Below are positions 36,901 through 50,900 of a stretch of 64,000 nucleotides of DNA, one piece after another. Both the position numbers and the translations under genes were made by a program. Numbering within the stretch: position 1 is the stretch's first letter; each line of letters opens with the position of its first letter. The notes beneath the pieces were generated by a model. That model had not been told where the DNA came from. It made no database searches and worked only from the letters and a program-made list of their open reading frames with translations. Source of the stretch: Nymphaea colorata (Eukaryota > Streptophyta > Magnoliopsida > Nymphaeales > Nymphaeaceae); NCBI RefSeq assembly GCF_008831285.2, contig NC_045138.2, positions 20,617,934 to 20,681,933 on the forward strand, in the 5' to 3' direction.

Positions 36901-38507
36901 CGCCCATGTCCACTTAGGGAAGATTGTAATAAACGAGTAAGTTTAGAATCCCTGTAGGGAATATGTGTTGCCTTTCCATCAGTTAACTTGGCAATAACCT
37001 GCAATTTTTAAGTAGAAGCACTTCTGAGTTAGTAACTCCAAGCTTATGTAACTTATTCACATGCACCATAGAACCAATAAAGGCAAAAAAACACATTTAA
37101 AAGTTGAAACATAATAGAAACAAAATTTCAAACTATAATTTACAAATACTTAACCATTAATGCTCAGTAGTTCCAACGTTCTCTCTTCTTACTAACCTAA
37201 TAATGAACGTGAATGAATTGAAGTTGACTGTCCTATCTCAGTCATATATTTTCCATAATAGAATCACAGTTTGCATGCTTCGAAAAGCCAAGGCATGAGA
37301 GAACAGTTATTACTTCCTTTGGACATGACAACTCGACAAAAGTCACATATACCTTTTCGGAGACTATCATATATAGTAAAACAAAATGCAAAATGCCCAT
37401 AGTGCAATTTGATATTATCACAGAGACAAATGCACAATTCCCCATAATGCAGTCCACTAACAAATAAAATGGGAATCTTAATTAATCATAAAGCCTTCCA
37501 GCATGACATTGCATACCCAGAGGAGATCTCAATTGAAAAATAATTAGCATAGAAAATTAAAATTTCCCAGACAGCTTTCACCAAAAAACTAAATAAAAAT
37601 TCTCATTTATTTACTCAGAGGTCTATTCAAGACCTGTATATTATATTCTAGCTACTAAAAATAGCCCACTGTATGTATTTGACAGGTACATATATATCAC
37701 CATCTTGTTTCTGTATTATAGAATTAGACCTACCATATGAAGACCTAACAGCTACCTAAATTGAAAGATGTAAAGCAAGCAACCATTACCAGAACAAATC
37801 AACATTGAGTGCTTCTTTGAATTTCCCCAAACATAACAAATTTGACACTCCATAGATAAAGGATTTTCATGCCATTGCTTCAGAAACATGGGACTCAATC
37901 ACAAGTTCGGAACATAAGATCAGCAAAAGAGTTCAGCACCTGTAGTTGGGTTTGGAATAACATTTAATTCAGGTTCCAATAAATTTTGCTTCATAGGTTA
38001 ATAACCTCCAACTGAAACACCAATCTACAATTTGCTGATTCTCAGCAACAAAATAGCACTTGAAGATAACTGCTGCTACTTGCTGTAACAATCCTCAGTC
38101 TGTCACATTCACTGCCGCGTGTTGATGATCAAGCAAAAAAGTTCAGGCCTTACTAGAGGTAATATATTGACAAAGGCACCTATGATCTTCCCAAAGAAGT
38201 CGCTCATGTAAACCTAATGAATAACCTAACTAACTATACAAAACACATCCAGTTGCTTTCCATAGTAGGAAATAAAACTGTGTTAAGCTGTAACGCGCGG
38301 CGTTTGGGCGGAGCGGGTCGGGTCAGGGTCCAGACCCGGACCCTAGCCCCACGCGAGAGGAGCCCGACGCTGTCCCTCCTCCCTCGCATTCTCTTCTCCT
38401 TCGCTTTCCTCTTACCGTCTCTTCCTTACCCACGACCGGAGCTCAGGGAAGAAGGCGACGGCGGCGGCGACGGCGGCGGCGGCGGCGACGGCGGCGGCGG
38501 CGACGGC

Positions 38508-38538
<31 letters not shown>

Positions 38539-38636
38539 GCGGCGGCGACGGCGGCGGCGACGGCGGCGGCGACGGCGGCGGCGGCGACGGCGGCGGCGGC
38601 GACGACGGCGGCGGCGACGACGGCGGCGACGGCGGC

Positions 38637-38667
<31 letters not shown>

Positions 38668-38723
38668 ACGGCGGCGACGGCGGCGACGGCGACGGCGGCG
38701 GCGACGGCGGCGGCGGCGACGGC

Positions 38724-38755
<32 letters not shown>

Positions 38756-38841
38756 CGGCGGCGGCGACGGCGGCGGCGGCGACGGCGGCGGCGACGGCGG
38801 CGGCGGCGACGGCGGCGGCGGCGACGGCGGCGGCGGCGGCG

Positions 38842-38911
<70 letters not shown>

Positions 38912-38928
38912 CGGCGGCGGCGGCGGCG

Positions 38929-38962
<34 letters not shown>

Positions 38963-41900
38963 CGGCGGCGGCGGCGGCGGCGACGGCGGCGTTGAGGTGA
39001 ACCCTGTCGTCCCCTGCCTCTTCCTCTCTTCTCTTTTCTTCTCCTTCCCGTTTTCTTTCCCTTCTCCCTCTCCCACCGTCTCTCGTCTCCCCTCTCCACC
39101 GAACGACCCTCCCTCTCCCACTGTCTCTCGTCTCCCCTCTCCACCGAACGACTCTCCCTCTCCCACTGTCACTCGTCTCACTCTCCACCGTCTCTCTCTC
39201 TTCTCTCCCGTCCTCTCCCCTCACTGCCTTCTTTTCCCCTTTTGACCGAACCCTCTCCCCATTTTCTGCTCGTTTTCTATTTTTCTCCAATCAAGTACTT
39301 TCTCTCACTGATTTTCACTGTGCTATCACTGTTGGATCCGTTTTCAGCTTGAGGATTTGTCTTCCCCCTCGTAACAGCAATTAGAGAAGGCCTTGGTAGT
39401 GGCGGCATTGGAGGATTTTAGCCGTTTGGGGACCACTTGGACGCGTGAGGTGGCTGCCGGGAGGATTACAACAGTTTAGACCTTCAATCGGGGTGAGCAA
39501 GGCGAAATTGAACCTATTTTATGATATATTTCTCTTTGGAATGCTCATAATTATTGGTTGAGCATGCTAGAGCTTTGAATTGATTATTTGGAACACATGT
39601 TAGTGATTTCGTTTTTGGGGAAAAGCTTGCGATTATGTTGGGAAGCGAAGATTCATATTTTGGATGATCATTTAAGCATGATAGATTAATTTTCGAAGCA
39701 TTAGGGGAGACATGGTAGAGTTTGTGAGGTTGTGGGGAAGATTTAGGACCGTTTTAGTGAGCCTGTAGCACGCGTTTTTGTGAACGGGTGCATCTTGGAG
39801 TTAAATAGGGATAACGTACATAAGTTGGAAGTATCTTTGGGGTAGACGCCTTGATTTAAGAAAAAGGGAATTTTGAGAAAGGCGTTAGTGATAGACGGAT
39901 TGATGGCTTTGAGTTTTGGCATCTATTGGCACGGCTAGGAGTGGGAAGTGACCCTATTGGAGAACTTGTGGGTCGACACTACCCGTCGACACCCTCTTGA
40001 GGCGATGACGCGTGCCTCAATGACCTTGTTTTGTTTTTGTTTGAATTGTTGAGGTTTGTAGTAGGAATCTTATCTTGTGTTTGTGTCTGCAGGTTCACCG
40101 GGTACGTCCCGTCGACCTTGAGTTACCGGATTCGAAGCTCGAGGCATTTTGAAGATTCTTGTGAACGCGCCACAGGTATGGCGACATTCCAGGCAAATCC
40201 CTGCCTGGGCAAGTGAATGAATGTGTGTTCCTAAGATCATGGGATCCTAGGATTTGTGATATGAATTGATTGAGTGTTCCGTGAATGAATATGTGTATAC
40301 ATGTACATAAATTGGTATATGATATGAATTGTTTTGAAAGGCTTATAGTAATTGTTTTGATAATGTTACGCATTGTATGTGCATGCTAGAATTGATAACT
40401 GTTTAGGACAGATGAGGCGGGGTATCGAGTCGAGTGTCTCCTCGACCCCAATTGTGCATTAGAAAGCATTCTAGAATGATAACTGCATAGGACAGCTACG
40501 AGCCCACCACAGATTGAGACTACTCTCTGTGGTTTGGCTAAGTTTTCAAAGATGTGATTGTTATGATGATGAATGTGAATGTTATGTTTATTGAATACTC
40601 ATTGCCGCGGGCAATGATGCAAATGTTTGCACAGTGGGTAGTTGTACCCATATTGTTATGACGGCTAGCCAAAACTGTTGTGGTTATGTGTAACCCTCGT
40701 GTGGAGGCAATTGGAGGTGTGGGTTTACTCGTGAAGTGAACCAACCTCAGGAGCTAGCCAGTTAAATGTGTTTGTGCAAGTATAAGTATAAGAATGAAAG
40801 AATAAGAGATGAGAGGCCAGTGGGATGTGACTATGTATATGGGAGTTGTCCCACTTTCGCCACTGGTCTCGCCTGTTCGGAGCGCAGGCAGTGCAAGGCC
40901 CCAGGGTACTGTTGTGTGATGTGCTTGGAGCGTAGGCTCCCGCCTTCCCAACCTGGGTGTCCTAGGGAAGGCTGAGTATCTCTCCTTGGAATTCACACAT
41001 CCATGGATGAGTGCCCTACCGCTGCAGTGGATAGATGGATCCATACTGTTCTGGGCTACCACGGGGGTTGTCTCTCGGCTGTGGGCCGCCCGCGGTGTGC
41101 ACGTGCCTGTGTTTGCACCCACAGGAACTGTAAATTCACTGATAGTAATGAAACTGCAATGTATGTGATTGAAATATATAGGATTGTTGTGCATGTGACT
41201 GTTGTGCTTATGAATGCAAGTGACATGTTGATGATGCCTTGCATGTGATTGAAATTATGTTATTGTAGCCATTGAGTGGCGTCTGCATGTCGTGTCTTGA
41301 CACGACATAATGATAGATTGTTCTGATATTTGTTTGTGTACTGAGCCCGACCTAAGAGGGCTTGGACTTTTCCTGGCTTGTTGCCATACTGCGAAGGCTA
41401 AGCCTTCAATTGTTTCCTTTTTTCAGGTTTTGGTGTACCCGGGGCAGCAGGCTGAGCAGATGGCTACACTCACGTCCTACTGGGGAGGTTTTGGGTTTTG
41501 TTTTGTTCTTGTAGTGCCGGCGCGTCGGGTTTTTGGTTTTACTGATGCCTTGTTTTTGATTAGGCATCGATGTTGTGATTTTGGGGCATTTTTGTCAAAT
41601 GTACAATTGAATTGAAATGCTATATAATGGAAAGCTTGCCCCATTGTTTTGAATTGTATGGCTCATTCCTTTTTGAACTATTGTGTAGTCACACCTCGAT
41701 GTTGGATGTTAGAAAAAAAAAATGTTTGAGTGTCAAAAAGGTCGGGGTGTGACATAAGCTGTCTAGGATCATGTTCAAAATGAAAAAGCTTACTGAAATA
41801 AACAGTTCAGTGAAGCCCAAGAAAAAAAAAACGATGCAGGAAATCAAGAAAGGAAAGGATACAATATGGATATTTGGAGAAAAAATGATGTAGCTCCAAA

Positions 41901-44900
41901 CCAAGTCCACAATTGGAAATGTGCTGAATGAATGTTCGCAACAAAGAACAATGAGAAAACAAAGACCACATCAAGTAAATAATCCTTATATATGACCCAT
42001 GGCTATCTTCCAGCAGGTATGCTACAGTGGGCAAACAGCAAGCAAGGTAGTATAAGGAAGGATAGTCCTTCGAGTTCTTTATAGAACTTACAGACAGCAA
42101 GTTTCGGACAAAGTTTGATCACAAAAGACATTTCTGCAAAAAACCACATATCATGTAGAATATAATTGAAATTTACTTAAAGAATGATGAGAAGCATAAT
42201 GACAGAAATGGCATGAAAGCATCAAAGAGTCTGCCATCCTTACACTCCTGAACAATGTAGATTTGACAGTACAAAAATACAAGAATCATAAGCAGAGAAA
42301 ACACAAAAAAAAAACCTTGAATTAAACAAACCCCAAAATCAAATAGCCAGCTGTGCAAAAGAATACTAAATAGTCGTAAAGTCATAGATATCTTACAGTG
42401 CCGAGTGTTAGTAAACTTTTATTTATGTAAGAACCCTCCTTCCTCCTTAGACCAGTAGTCTCAGTTTTTGAACTCTCAGAACCTGCAAGATCAATCAAGT
42501 TCTGCAAATGAAGGTTGAGTAAGTTCACAAGAAAGTAATCGATCGAAAAGTTAAATCATGTAAGTGACGCACAAGGTCATGATCCCACATGTAAATACTT
42601 GAACCAAAATTTTTAAAATTGCAAAAACCAAATAGTCAAATAAACAGGATAAGGAAAGGACACGCAGAAAAACTATTTACCAGCTGAGACAATGTCACAT
42701 CCTCCTCCCCCAGGTTCTCACCACGTGGACTACTTTCAATGGACTGAAAACACATCACATTTGTAAATGTAAAATACATCTTCCAGGAAGACACATAAGA
42801 GAAAAGCAAAAGAAAACCTGAACATAACCCAAAACAGACACATTTGTTTCAAGATTTACATCCAACATAAAAAAAAAATAGAAAATTCGATAGAAATTGA
42901 AGATAACAGTGATGATTACAAATTCAATAAGGGGAATTTTATTTATCCATTTAACAATATCATTTCCCAAATTATTTCAGATTCTATTATGGCCTTTTGG
43001 GCCATAAGGCAGATGCAGACTAAGAATATATTGAAGATTACTGAAGAGGTTGTGCAGCAATATCTTCAAATATGATGCAGATGATAGAAGAGATGTGCAT
43101 GCTAGTGATTAAGACATAACCCACTGGCAACTTAAATCACATAAAATCAAATTATAACAGCTTAAAAATAATCAACCAAAACTACTTGGCTTCCACATGC
43201 TTTCAAGACATTGAAGTGAGGACAAAACAATAACTTCATTTTGGAAGGTATACTTTTGCAGTAAACATTAGCCATCTAAGTTTTGATATGGTTTCCAAGA
43301 GAAAAAAAATTACCAAGGAAAATATTGTATGGCTTCGACTGCTAAGCAAATTGAAATTGTTGGAACCAACATGCCGGTGCTCTGTAACCAAAACAGTTAA
43401 ATGTTACAGTTATACAACTCAAATTGAAAATTTCAATTATATGAACAATTTTAAGCTCCCAAGGTTAAATAGTTTCCTCAAATGAATGATGAACATTCAG
43501 CATTCAACAAAGAAATCAGCAACCAAGGATGGAAACTGCAAATAAAAATCCCAGTTCAATATATTGATACAATCTTCAAAATGATTCTCTCAAAGAGATT
43601 TCTGCTTGATTCCTGTTTTGAATTCCCTTAAGAGTTAAGACAAATCATATCACAAACTTCATATAAGTGGCCACATACATCCACGGCATGCCCATGCAAC
43701 ATCATAAAAGGGTAAATGGCAATGCATTTTCTAGAAGATTTCACCTTCCCCAGATGCTATTAAGGAAAGAGCATGAGCAGGAGACAGAACAACCTCCTCT
43801 TTAATACCCTCCACATATGTTCCCTGCATAAGACAAATTGACCAGATAAAAACAGATGAAAGGATATACAAACGGCCATCTAAAAGCATCAGAAGAAGCT
43901 TTATGTTTCAACAGCACATGGGTTGACAGATCTAGATATACGGGAGCTGAATAAGGAACAAACTAACAACTGGTTCAGGAAAACGTGTCAAAAAAAACAA
44001 TAACAAAGCATCAGCATGAATATGCAAACAGATAGAATTTACAAGAGATCAATCACAATCCTTTTTTTCATCTGAAAGCTAAAAAGGCTTGAGTAAATCT
44101 ATGAAAAATATCTTTATAAAAATACAAACAGCATTTGAGGTTCAAAAGTGCACAAACCTATGCAGATGTGGATGAAACAAGAGAAGAAAGGCAAGAACCA
44201 AAGCAATACATGCCACATCCAAAAAACTAGTCAAATCGTCAGTTGAAAGAAAATGTCATTCAAGAAAATTTCACCAATCAAAGCTTAATGCAGCAAGCAG
44301 AATGAGCAAACAAGTAGCATAAATATCATTTACATACTTGTGAATCTTCACGTATCTTTAGATTCTGTGCTGTTGGATCAAGTAAATCATTGATAACCTG
44401 AAGCAGCATGTGGTCATCAACAAAAATGTAATAGCAGGTTATCATAACATGCAATCATGATACAACTTGTGTATATCTCTTCAAAAGTTAGTAAACAATA
44501 ACTAGAAAAATAATTCTCATAACAGAAAGGCGATAAAATAACTGAACAAATACATGGAAGCATAATTATTAGGTGCAGAATGAAGCAAGCTTAGAAAAGC
44601 CTTTCATGCATGTGCAAATTTTCTGACCGAGCACAAATATTCCAGAACAAATACATAGAAACAGGAGGCCCCAGGCTCAAAAAGTGGGAATTCGCATGTT
44701 TTTCAGTTTTTCAAGTTTATATCTGAAGGTGTACAGTTTAAATCTATATTTCATTGCATAAGGTTTATTGACTCTTGACAATTTCAATGCTGCCCACAAG
44801 AATAGTGCAGACACCTAAAGCTTTCAATGGAAATGTAACCTATGTCACATGAGCTAAAGATGCAGGTAGAACATTTTTCAGAGAAAACTTGTGCATGTAT

Positions 44901-47900
44901 GTTTGTATTGGAAAATCATTCCTTACTACAACTCTGCAATAGGCATGTAGCCTGCATACCCTTTAAGTAAAGGAGAAAACATGTGATATATTGACATGGC
45001 AAGGTGTGTCATAAAGGGGTGTGTAGTGTTTGTAGAGTTGTAGAATGTAAAAGATCACCTTAATCACAGAAATATGTGTGTGTGTATAGAAAATTAAAAG
45101 TTAAACTTTTGCAAAAAGTTGAAACTTTCTTTAAATTGTAGAAAGAAAGATATTTTTGAAAGTAAATTAATAAAATAAAACCCTAATGTCTCTTTTCTCT
45201 CCTCCCCATTCGACCCTTGTAGCCCTTGTCCCTCCTCTTCCCACCACCAAGTACCTTCCTTTCTCCATCTCCTCCATCATCCCAGTACTCCTCCTCCTCC
45301 CACCACCAAGTACCCTCCTTCCTCCATCTCCTCTATCATCCCACTACTCCTCCTCCTCCTCCTCCTTTTCCTTGGAAACTATGTCGCATCCACATAGTGT
45401 CAACATAGTGCAACACCCAAATAGGCATATTGTTCTCTTTTGTAGTTGACATAGTGCAACATTCCAACAGCTCCTCCTCCTTCCTATTTATTGGACTGTA
45501 TGTCCCTTTTGTAAGTTTAGCTTTCTGTAAGCTCTCTTCACGAGTGATTAATAATATTTTACAGAGTTTATCTGTGCTGTTAGTGAGGATTCCCTGTGTG
45601 TAACTGATACAGGCTGTGTATTGTCTGCATTCAGTCATTTCTCTGTAGAAGTGTTGTGTTTTTTTCAGCAGCTTGAGCTTGTGTGACATAAAATCCAGTG
45701 TATAACACATATCCTTTCAGCTATCCTATTCAAGTGTTATATAACTATAATACTAAATATGCTTGACTATTTAACCTAGTATTAGAAATGATACCTTTCA
45801 TAAAGCTTGGCCATTGCAAAACCATATCACCTAATTATGATTTTTCTTTTTGTAGGAGTTGTGCATTATTTTTAACGGTTTGGAATTATGTTTTGCTCAT
45901 TAGTTGTCACTTATGAGTTGCCACATATTGTTCTCGTTCTCATTAAATCACGGCTCTATCTATCATATAGGATTCCATGCACAAAAATTTATTCCTTAAA
46001 TATACGGATATTACAACATATGATCTACGTTGTCAAGGTGCCCAGGCAGCACCTAGGGCTTAGACATGCCTAGGCGCGCATAGGCAGAAAAGGAGACCGA
46101 TTTTTTTTATTAATTTTTTTATTTATCCTAACTCAGACATGATAAATTTATGTACGTACTGACTGAACTGTAAGCTTCTATTCCAGCCTCCAGGTGTGCC
46201 TGTCGCCATTGACACAGATGTGTAGCATAAAAAAGTCAAACATGAAAAACTATTATGTTTTGTTCTAATTGAATGGTTACACTTTGTAAGTAAAGCCAAA
46301 AAGTAAAACATAAAAACGGTTCTGCTTTTGTTTACATGACAGATTAACAGTACATTTCCAGCTCATTACATACTGAAAAACTGTTATGTTCTATTGTGTT
46401 CTAGCCGATGCCTTAGTTTGATACACAAAAGAAGACATGTCATTCTTGTTTACATACCGGACACAATGCTTGCATTTCTTAGGACGAGATACTGTCAGAA
46501 TCCAATAGAAAAACTAAATATGAATTTTGGTGTAAATAACAGTATATCCTGTTATGAATTGAAATCCATTTTATATAGGACCTTATAGACTATTTGATTT
46601 GAATCATTTCAAACAAAAATCGTATCAAATCAGTACATATTATATACATTACAACAAATTATACATATAACATATAATATGCATTATAACAGCTTGTACA
46701 AATCAATACGTATCTTTCCGTGGACTAGGCATGCTAGAACCACAACCATCACATAAGTGATGGACTTAGGTGATGCATGTGGACTGTCGCCTAGTCCACG
46801 CCTAGGCGTGGCCTAGGTGACGCCTTCACAACATAGCAGTTGATAGTACACAAATTTGTTAGATCTTTCTAGTACATGATGGTGCACCTTTTGCAGCAAA
46901 TAGCAACTCCATGGGGAGCAACAATTAGCAGATATTAAACAAGATCACCTCCAAATGAACCAAATGCTTGCATGTTTAGAAACTATGTCACACGGGTACT
47001 CCTCCAAAGGAGGAGTACCTGTATGGTACCGGTACGACACGGGTACCGGTACGGGTACGGGGTTGGGTACGCCTTTTGAAATGATCCTTGTTTCTATTGG
47101 TTTTGCAGCTCTTTTGCTAGGTGCTTTTTCAAGTTTTCATATAAGTTGTAAATTGTAATGACTGTATTTATGAATATGACAATATGTTATTCTGATTGTG
47201 TAATTTTTGATATAGATATGTGCAAATATGTTATTTTTCTGCATTTTTTGACATGTATATGTGTGTGTGTACGGCCGTACCCCCGTACCCAAGTTTTTTG
47301 AAAATGGTCCGTACCCGTACCAGTACCGGTACCCGTACCGGCACCCGTACCCGTACCCATGTGACATAGTTTAGAAATAATTCTTATGCAAGGATTTTTA
47401 TTTCATTGTCAGTAGTTTTCTCAAACCTTGCAAAATAAGACAAACCATTTTCCACGGATGCTATTTCTTTTAGGCAAGCTAATAATTCAGGATAAAAATA
47501 TTAAACTAAATCTCCAAGCAGGTTATGGGTGCGTTCTCAACATAAAAAGAAACCCTGTACATGCAAACCATGAATTCAGAGTTCCAAAGACTGGAGATGC
47601 ATTTCAAAAATGAGATGAAATTCCACTAACCTCATTGTATATTTCCAGGTATGATACTCGAAGCAAAAACTCTCGACTAGGTGTCTAAGACCAAAAAAAA
47701 ATAGAAAAAAAAATGTACGTTAGAAACAAGTAAATAACTATAAACTAAATGCAAGTTCAAAGTATGATTACCTCTTGAATAATGCTGAAAACATCTTTTA
47801 TGGCCAAAGGAATAATTCCTGGGGATTTTTGCTCACCCTGCATAATTTGTCCAATAACATAAACTTCTTTGTTAAGCAAAAGATCGTAATCATATTATCT

Positions 47901-50900
47901 AAGAAATAAGATTTCCTATGAATGAAATTAGTAATATATTGCCACAATATTGCAATAGCATCACCAAAAAAAAAAAAATGATATTATTGGGAAAATGTCA
48001 TAATATTCTCAAAATACCATCACAAAATAAATTCGCACGAATACAATATCATCATCCTAATAGTAAGATTTTTTTCTCTTGCAGAGAAAACCTCATTGTA
48101 TGCACTTTAATTGTATGTCTTCGAATTTATTGGTTCTTTTAAAATCATATGAACCTTCTGTGATAATTTTCTATGTTTCTTTATGTATTTCTGCCAACTT
48201 TGAATTTCCAGCATTTTATTGGGAAAACATTTAAAAAAAACTACAAAAACATTGCACCAAATACCCAAGAATGAATTTGTGGCAATGATAGGTAAAAAAA
48301 TGTGCAAATACATAATAGTATATTATATGTAAGGAGAGGAAAGGAAGCGAGAGAATCCACATTTAGCAAATCAACCATTCTTTTAATGACACCCAACAAG
48401 CACCTAGTTGAGCAAATGTCAACAGACACCAGACACTGGTGTATTCCAGGCTCCAGCACTCAAGAGGGCCTCGAAACAAGACATTAAGCAGTAATTCCAC
48501 CTACCTAAACATGGGAATAATTTTCTGTAAGTTTCCCAAATATGAAATCTTCGTTATGTCATTCCCATGTATAGAATCTAACATACCATCCCTACTAAGG
48601 AATATGCATGCTTCGATTTTGCAACCTCAGATATGAGTGTTTGTCATAGCCCTAATGCCAGTTGCAATGACCTGACACAAAACTAACCAAAAAAAAAAAT
48701 TAATATGACAAACTTGATGTCCTGAACCAACTCAACAATCTATTTCAGTTTGGCACTCAAAATGGTTATGAACCAAAGCATGTAGCAGTAACTAAGTTCA
48801 AGTATACATGGCACCATTCTCGACAAATTTGTCAGATATAGGGTCATTCTCATGCCATTCCCATGCATAAAATGTTACAATTAAATTTTTGCTTAAGATA
48901 AAGTAGTAGTGTATCTAGTCATTCAGCAATTTATTCAGAATGTTTTTCTCAATACTTTCTTAAAAATATTGAAAACTTTAATAAGGCTTTTAAATTACAA
49001 AATAAATAAAAAATGGAAAAAAATAAATTTCAAGACATATAAATGAGGACTTTTTCAGAAAAGGAAAGGCACTGATATTATTGCAATAAAATTATGCAGC
49101 AACATGTTGAAAAAATTGCAATTTTTGCCTAAATATTACCATTTAAACCTGTTTTGGCAACTGCAATGTGCTAATAGACAATGATGATTATGGGAGCTAC
49201 CCCTTATAGCTGCACAGAGGTGTGTATTTTCTAATGTAAGCAAATGAACCACAATATTGACTTGTACTTTTCTCTCAACAATGAACAACCTCGTCTGCTC
49301 TCTTTACATGCACCAGCTCCACATGAGAATCTGATGGATCTGAACCTCATAATCCCATTTACACCTCCCAATATGTAAATTTCATCCACATCAGCTTATG
49401 TACAAATTTCACTCAAACATCCATGCATTAAACAACCATTCAATCCTCTCCAATTATAGCTTATGCCTGGTTCCCAAATGTAGAAGGCCCAAGAAACCAT
49501 GTGTTCATTCCAAAAAAATAAGCAAGATTTGAGAATTACAAGTGGAACAAGGTTTTAATTCTTAGGAAGTTGCTCAACGCTCGTAAAAAGTAAAGAACTG
49601 AAATGTGCATTTGCTTGTGAGAGCAATTATTGTAATAAGCAGACTTTTTTGAGAATCAAATATAACTTACATGCATGGTATGAGTCTTTCCACTGCTAGT
49701 AACACCATATGCAAATATGGTTCCTGCACGGCAAAGAAAAGAAAGGGCATTAAATATGTTCAAAAAATTACAATGACTATCCCACAATCATGAAAAGTTG
49801 TTCAAGCACTAAAGCCTGCCTCCACATGAAACAAAAAATTTTCATAATTCTTGTAGATGGAAAAGGTAATCCACTAAGAGGGCATTTGAAATTTTGAGTC
49901 ACTGTGGAACAGCAACTCTGCTGTTCCAAGGTTCTCCTTGTGCAACAAACAGGTGGGCCAGGGTGCCCCACACCCGTGCCTGTTTCCGTGTCCTGTGGGT
50001 TTCTGTTTCCATTTGAGGGCATCAGACAGAACTGGTTTCGTACACCCTCTGACGGTACACCTTCTATAGAGGGACATCTAGAGGGGCGGAAGCTTTCTGA
50101 ATCCTCCATTTTATCCATGTCTGCATTCTACAGATTGCATATATTGCATTGAAATTTACACTTGCTGATATACTTCATGTAGAAGCAAAAGCTTAAAGTT
50201 TCATCATTAGTAGATTTTAAATAGCAAAAATTTGAGACAACAATGGATCAAATCCAAAAGTGAAGAAGAGATCAGAAGGAAATGTATGATTACCATTTAT
50301 TCCCTCCATAGCACCGTTTATTACATGTTGTGCAGCTACATCATAAACATGTCGAGTAGTTGTAGCAGGTCCAAATACTCTATCTGAATTGGAAGGAAAA
50401 AGGGAGACAGAAAAGTTGATATATTCAGTCATGCCTCTTCAGCAAAATATAGCTTCAAAGTTCAAACCAAGGGTAATTGTTTACTCCTCTCAGAGAAATA
50501 CAAGCTTTCTAAAATATAGACTGGAATGCCAGCAAACTGAAATCATAAGCAGGTGGCAAAAGTAGGACCTGAAGAAGTAAAAAAGGTAAGAGTACAAGCT
50601 CTTATGCATGATATCAGTATAAAATTGCTACAGGGTAACTTGCTTAATTGCACATTATGCTCTGGAATATGCTCTTATAAATGGATTAGCACCACAAACG
50701 AAGCTACAACTTGAACTAGCGAATAGCTGATTCACAACTACAACGGTTTCGATGGAAATAACCAACGATTCAGGCAAGATAAAGCATAGAAAGAAAAAAA
50801 CGACCAACAGTACATGTTACTTCAGGATCACAAAGTGACAAAGTTTTCAACATTAAGCATGAAAATAATTGCCATGAAACTAGTTGCCATGAAACTAGAG

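Larger units (their letters stand above)
44398..47630 (-). other. Kinesin intron 6 (3.2 kb)
   Basis: Between exons 6 and 7. It contains the CT-rich tandem repeat near 45241, the CCTAGG-rich TIR repeat and the GTAC-rich MITE, each described separately. About 44400-45170 shows nothing recognisable. Confidence 0.9.

Noticed and set aside
38217-39290. Long frames of Gly/Asp, Pro/Ser, Ala/Val and Arg on both strands
   Set aside because: They are by-products of the GGC/GAC triplet tract, which has no stop codons in several frames. They lie in an intron and show no domain.
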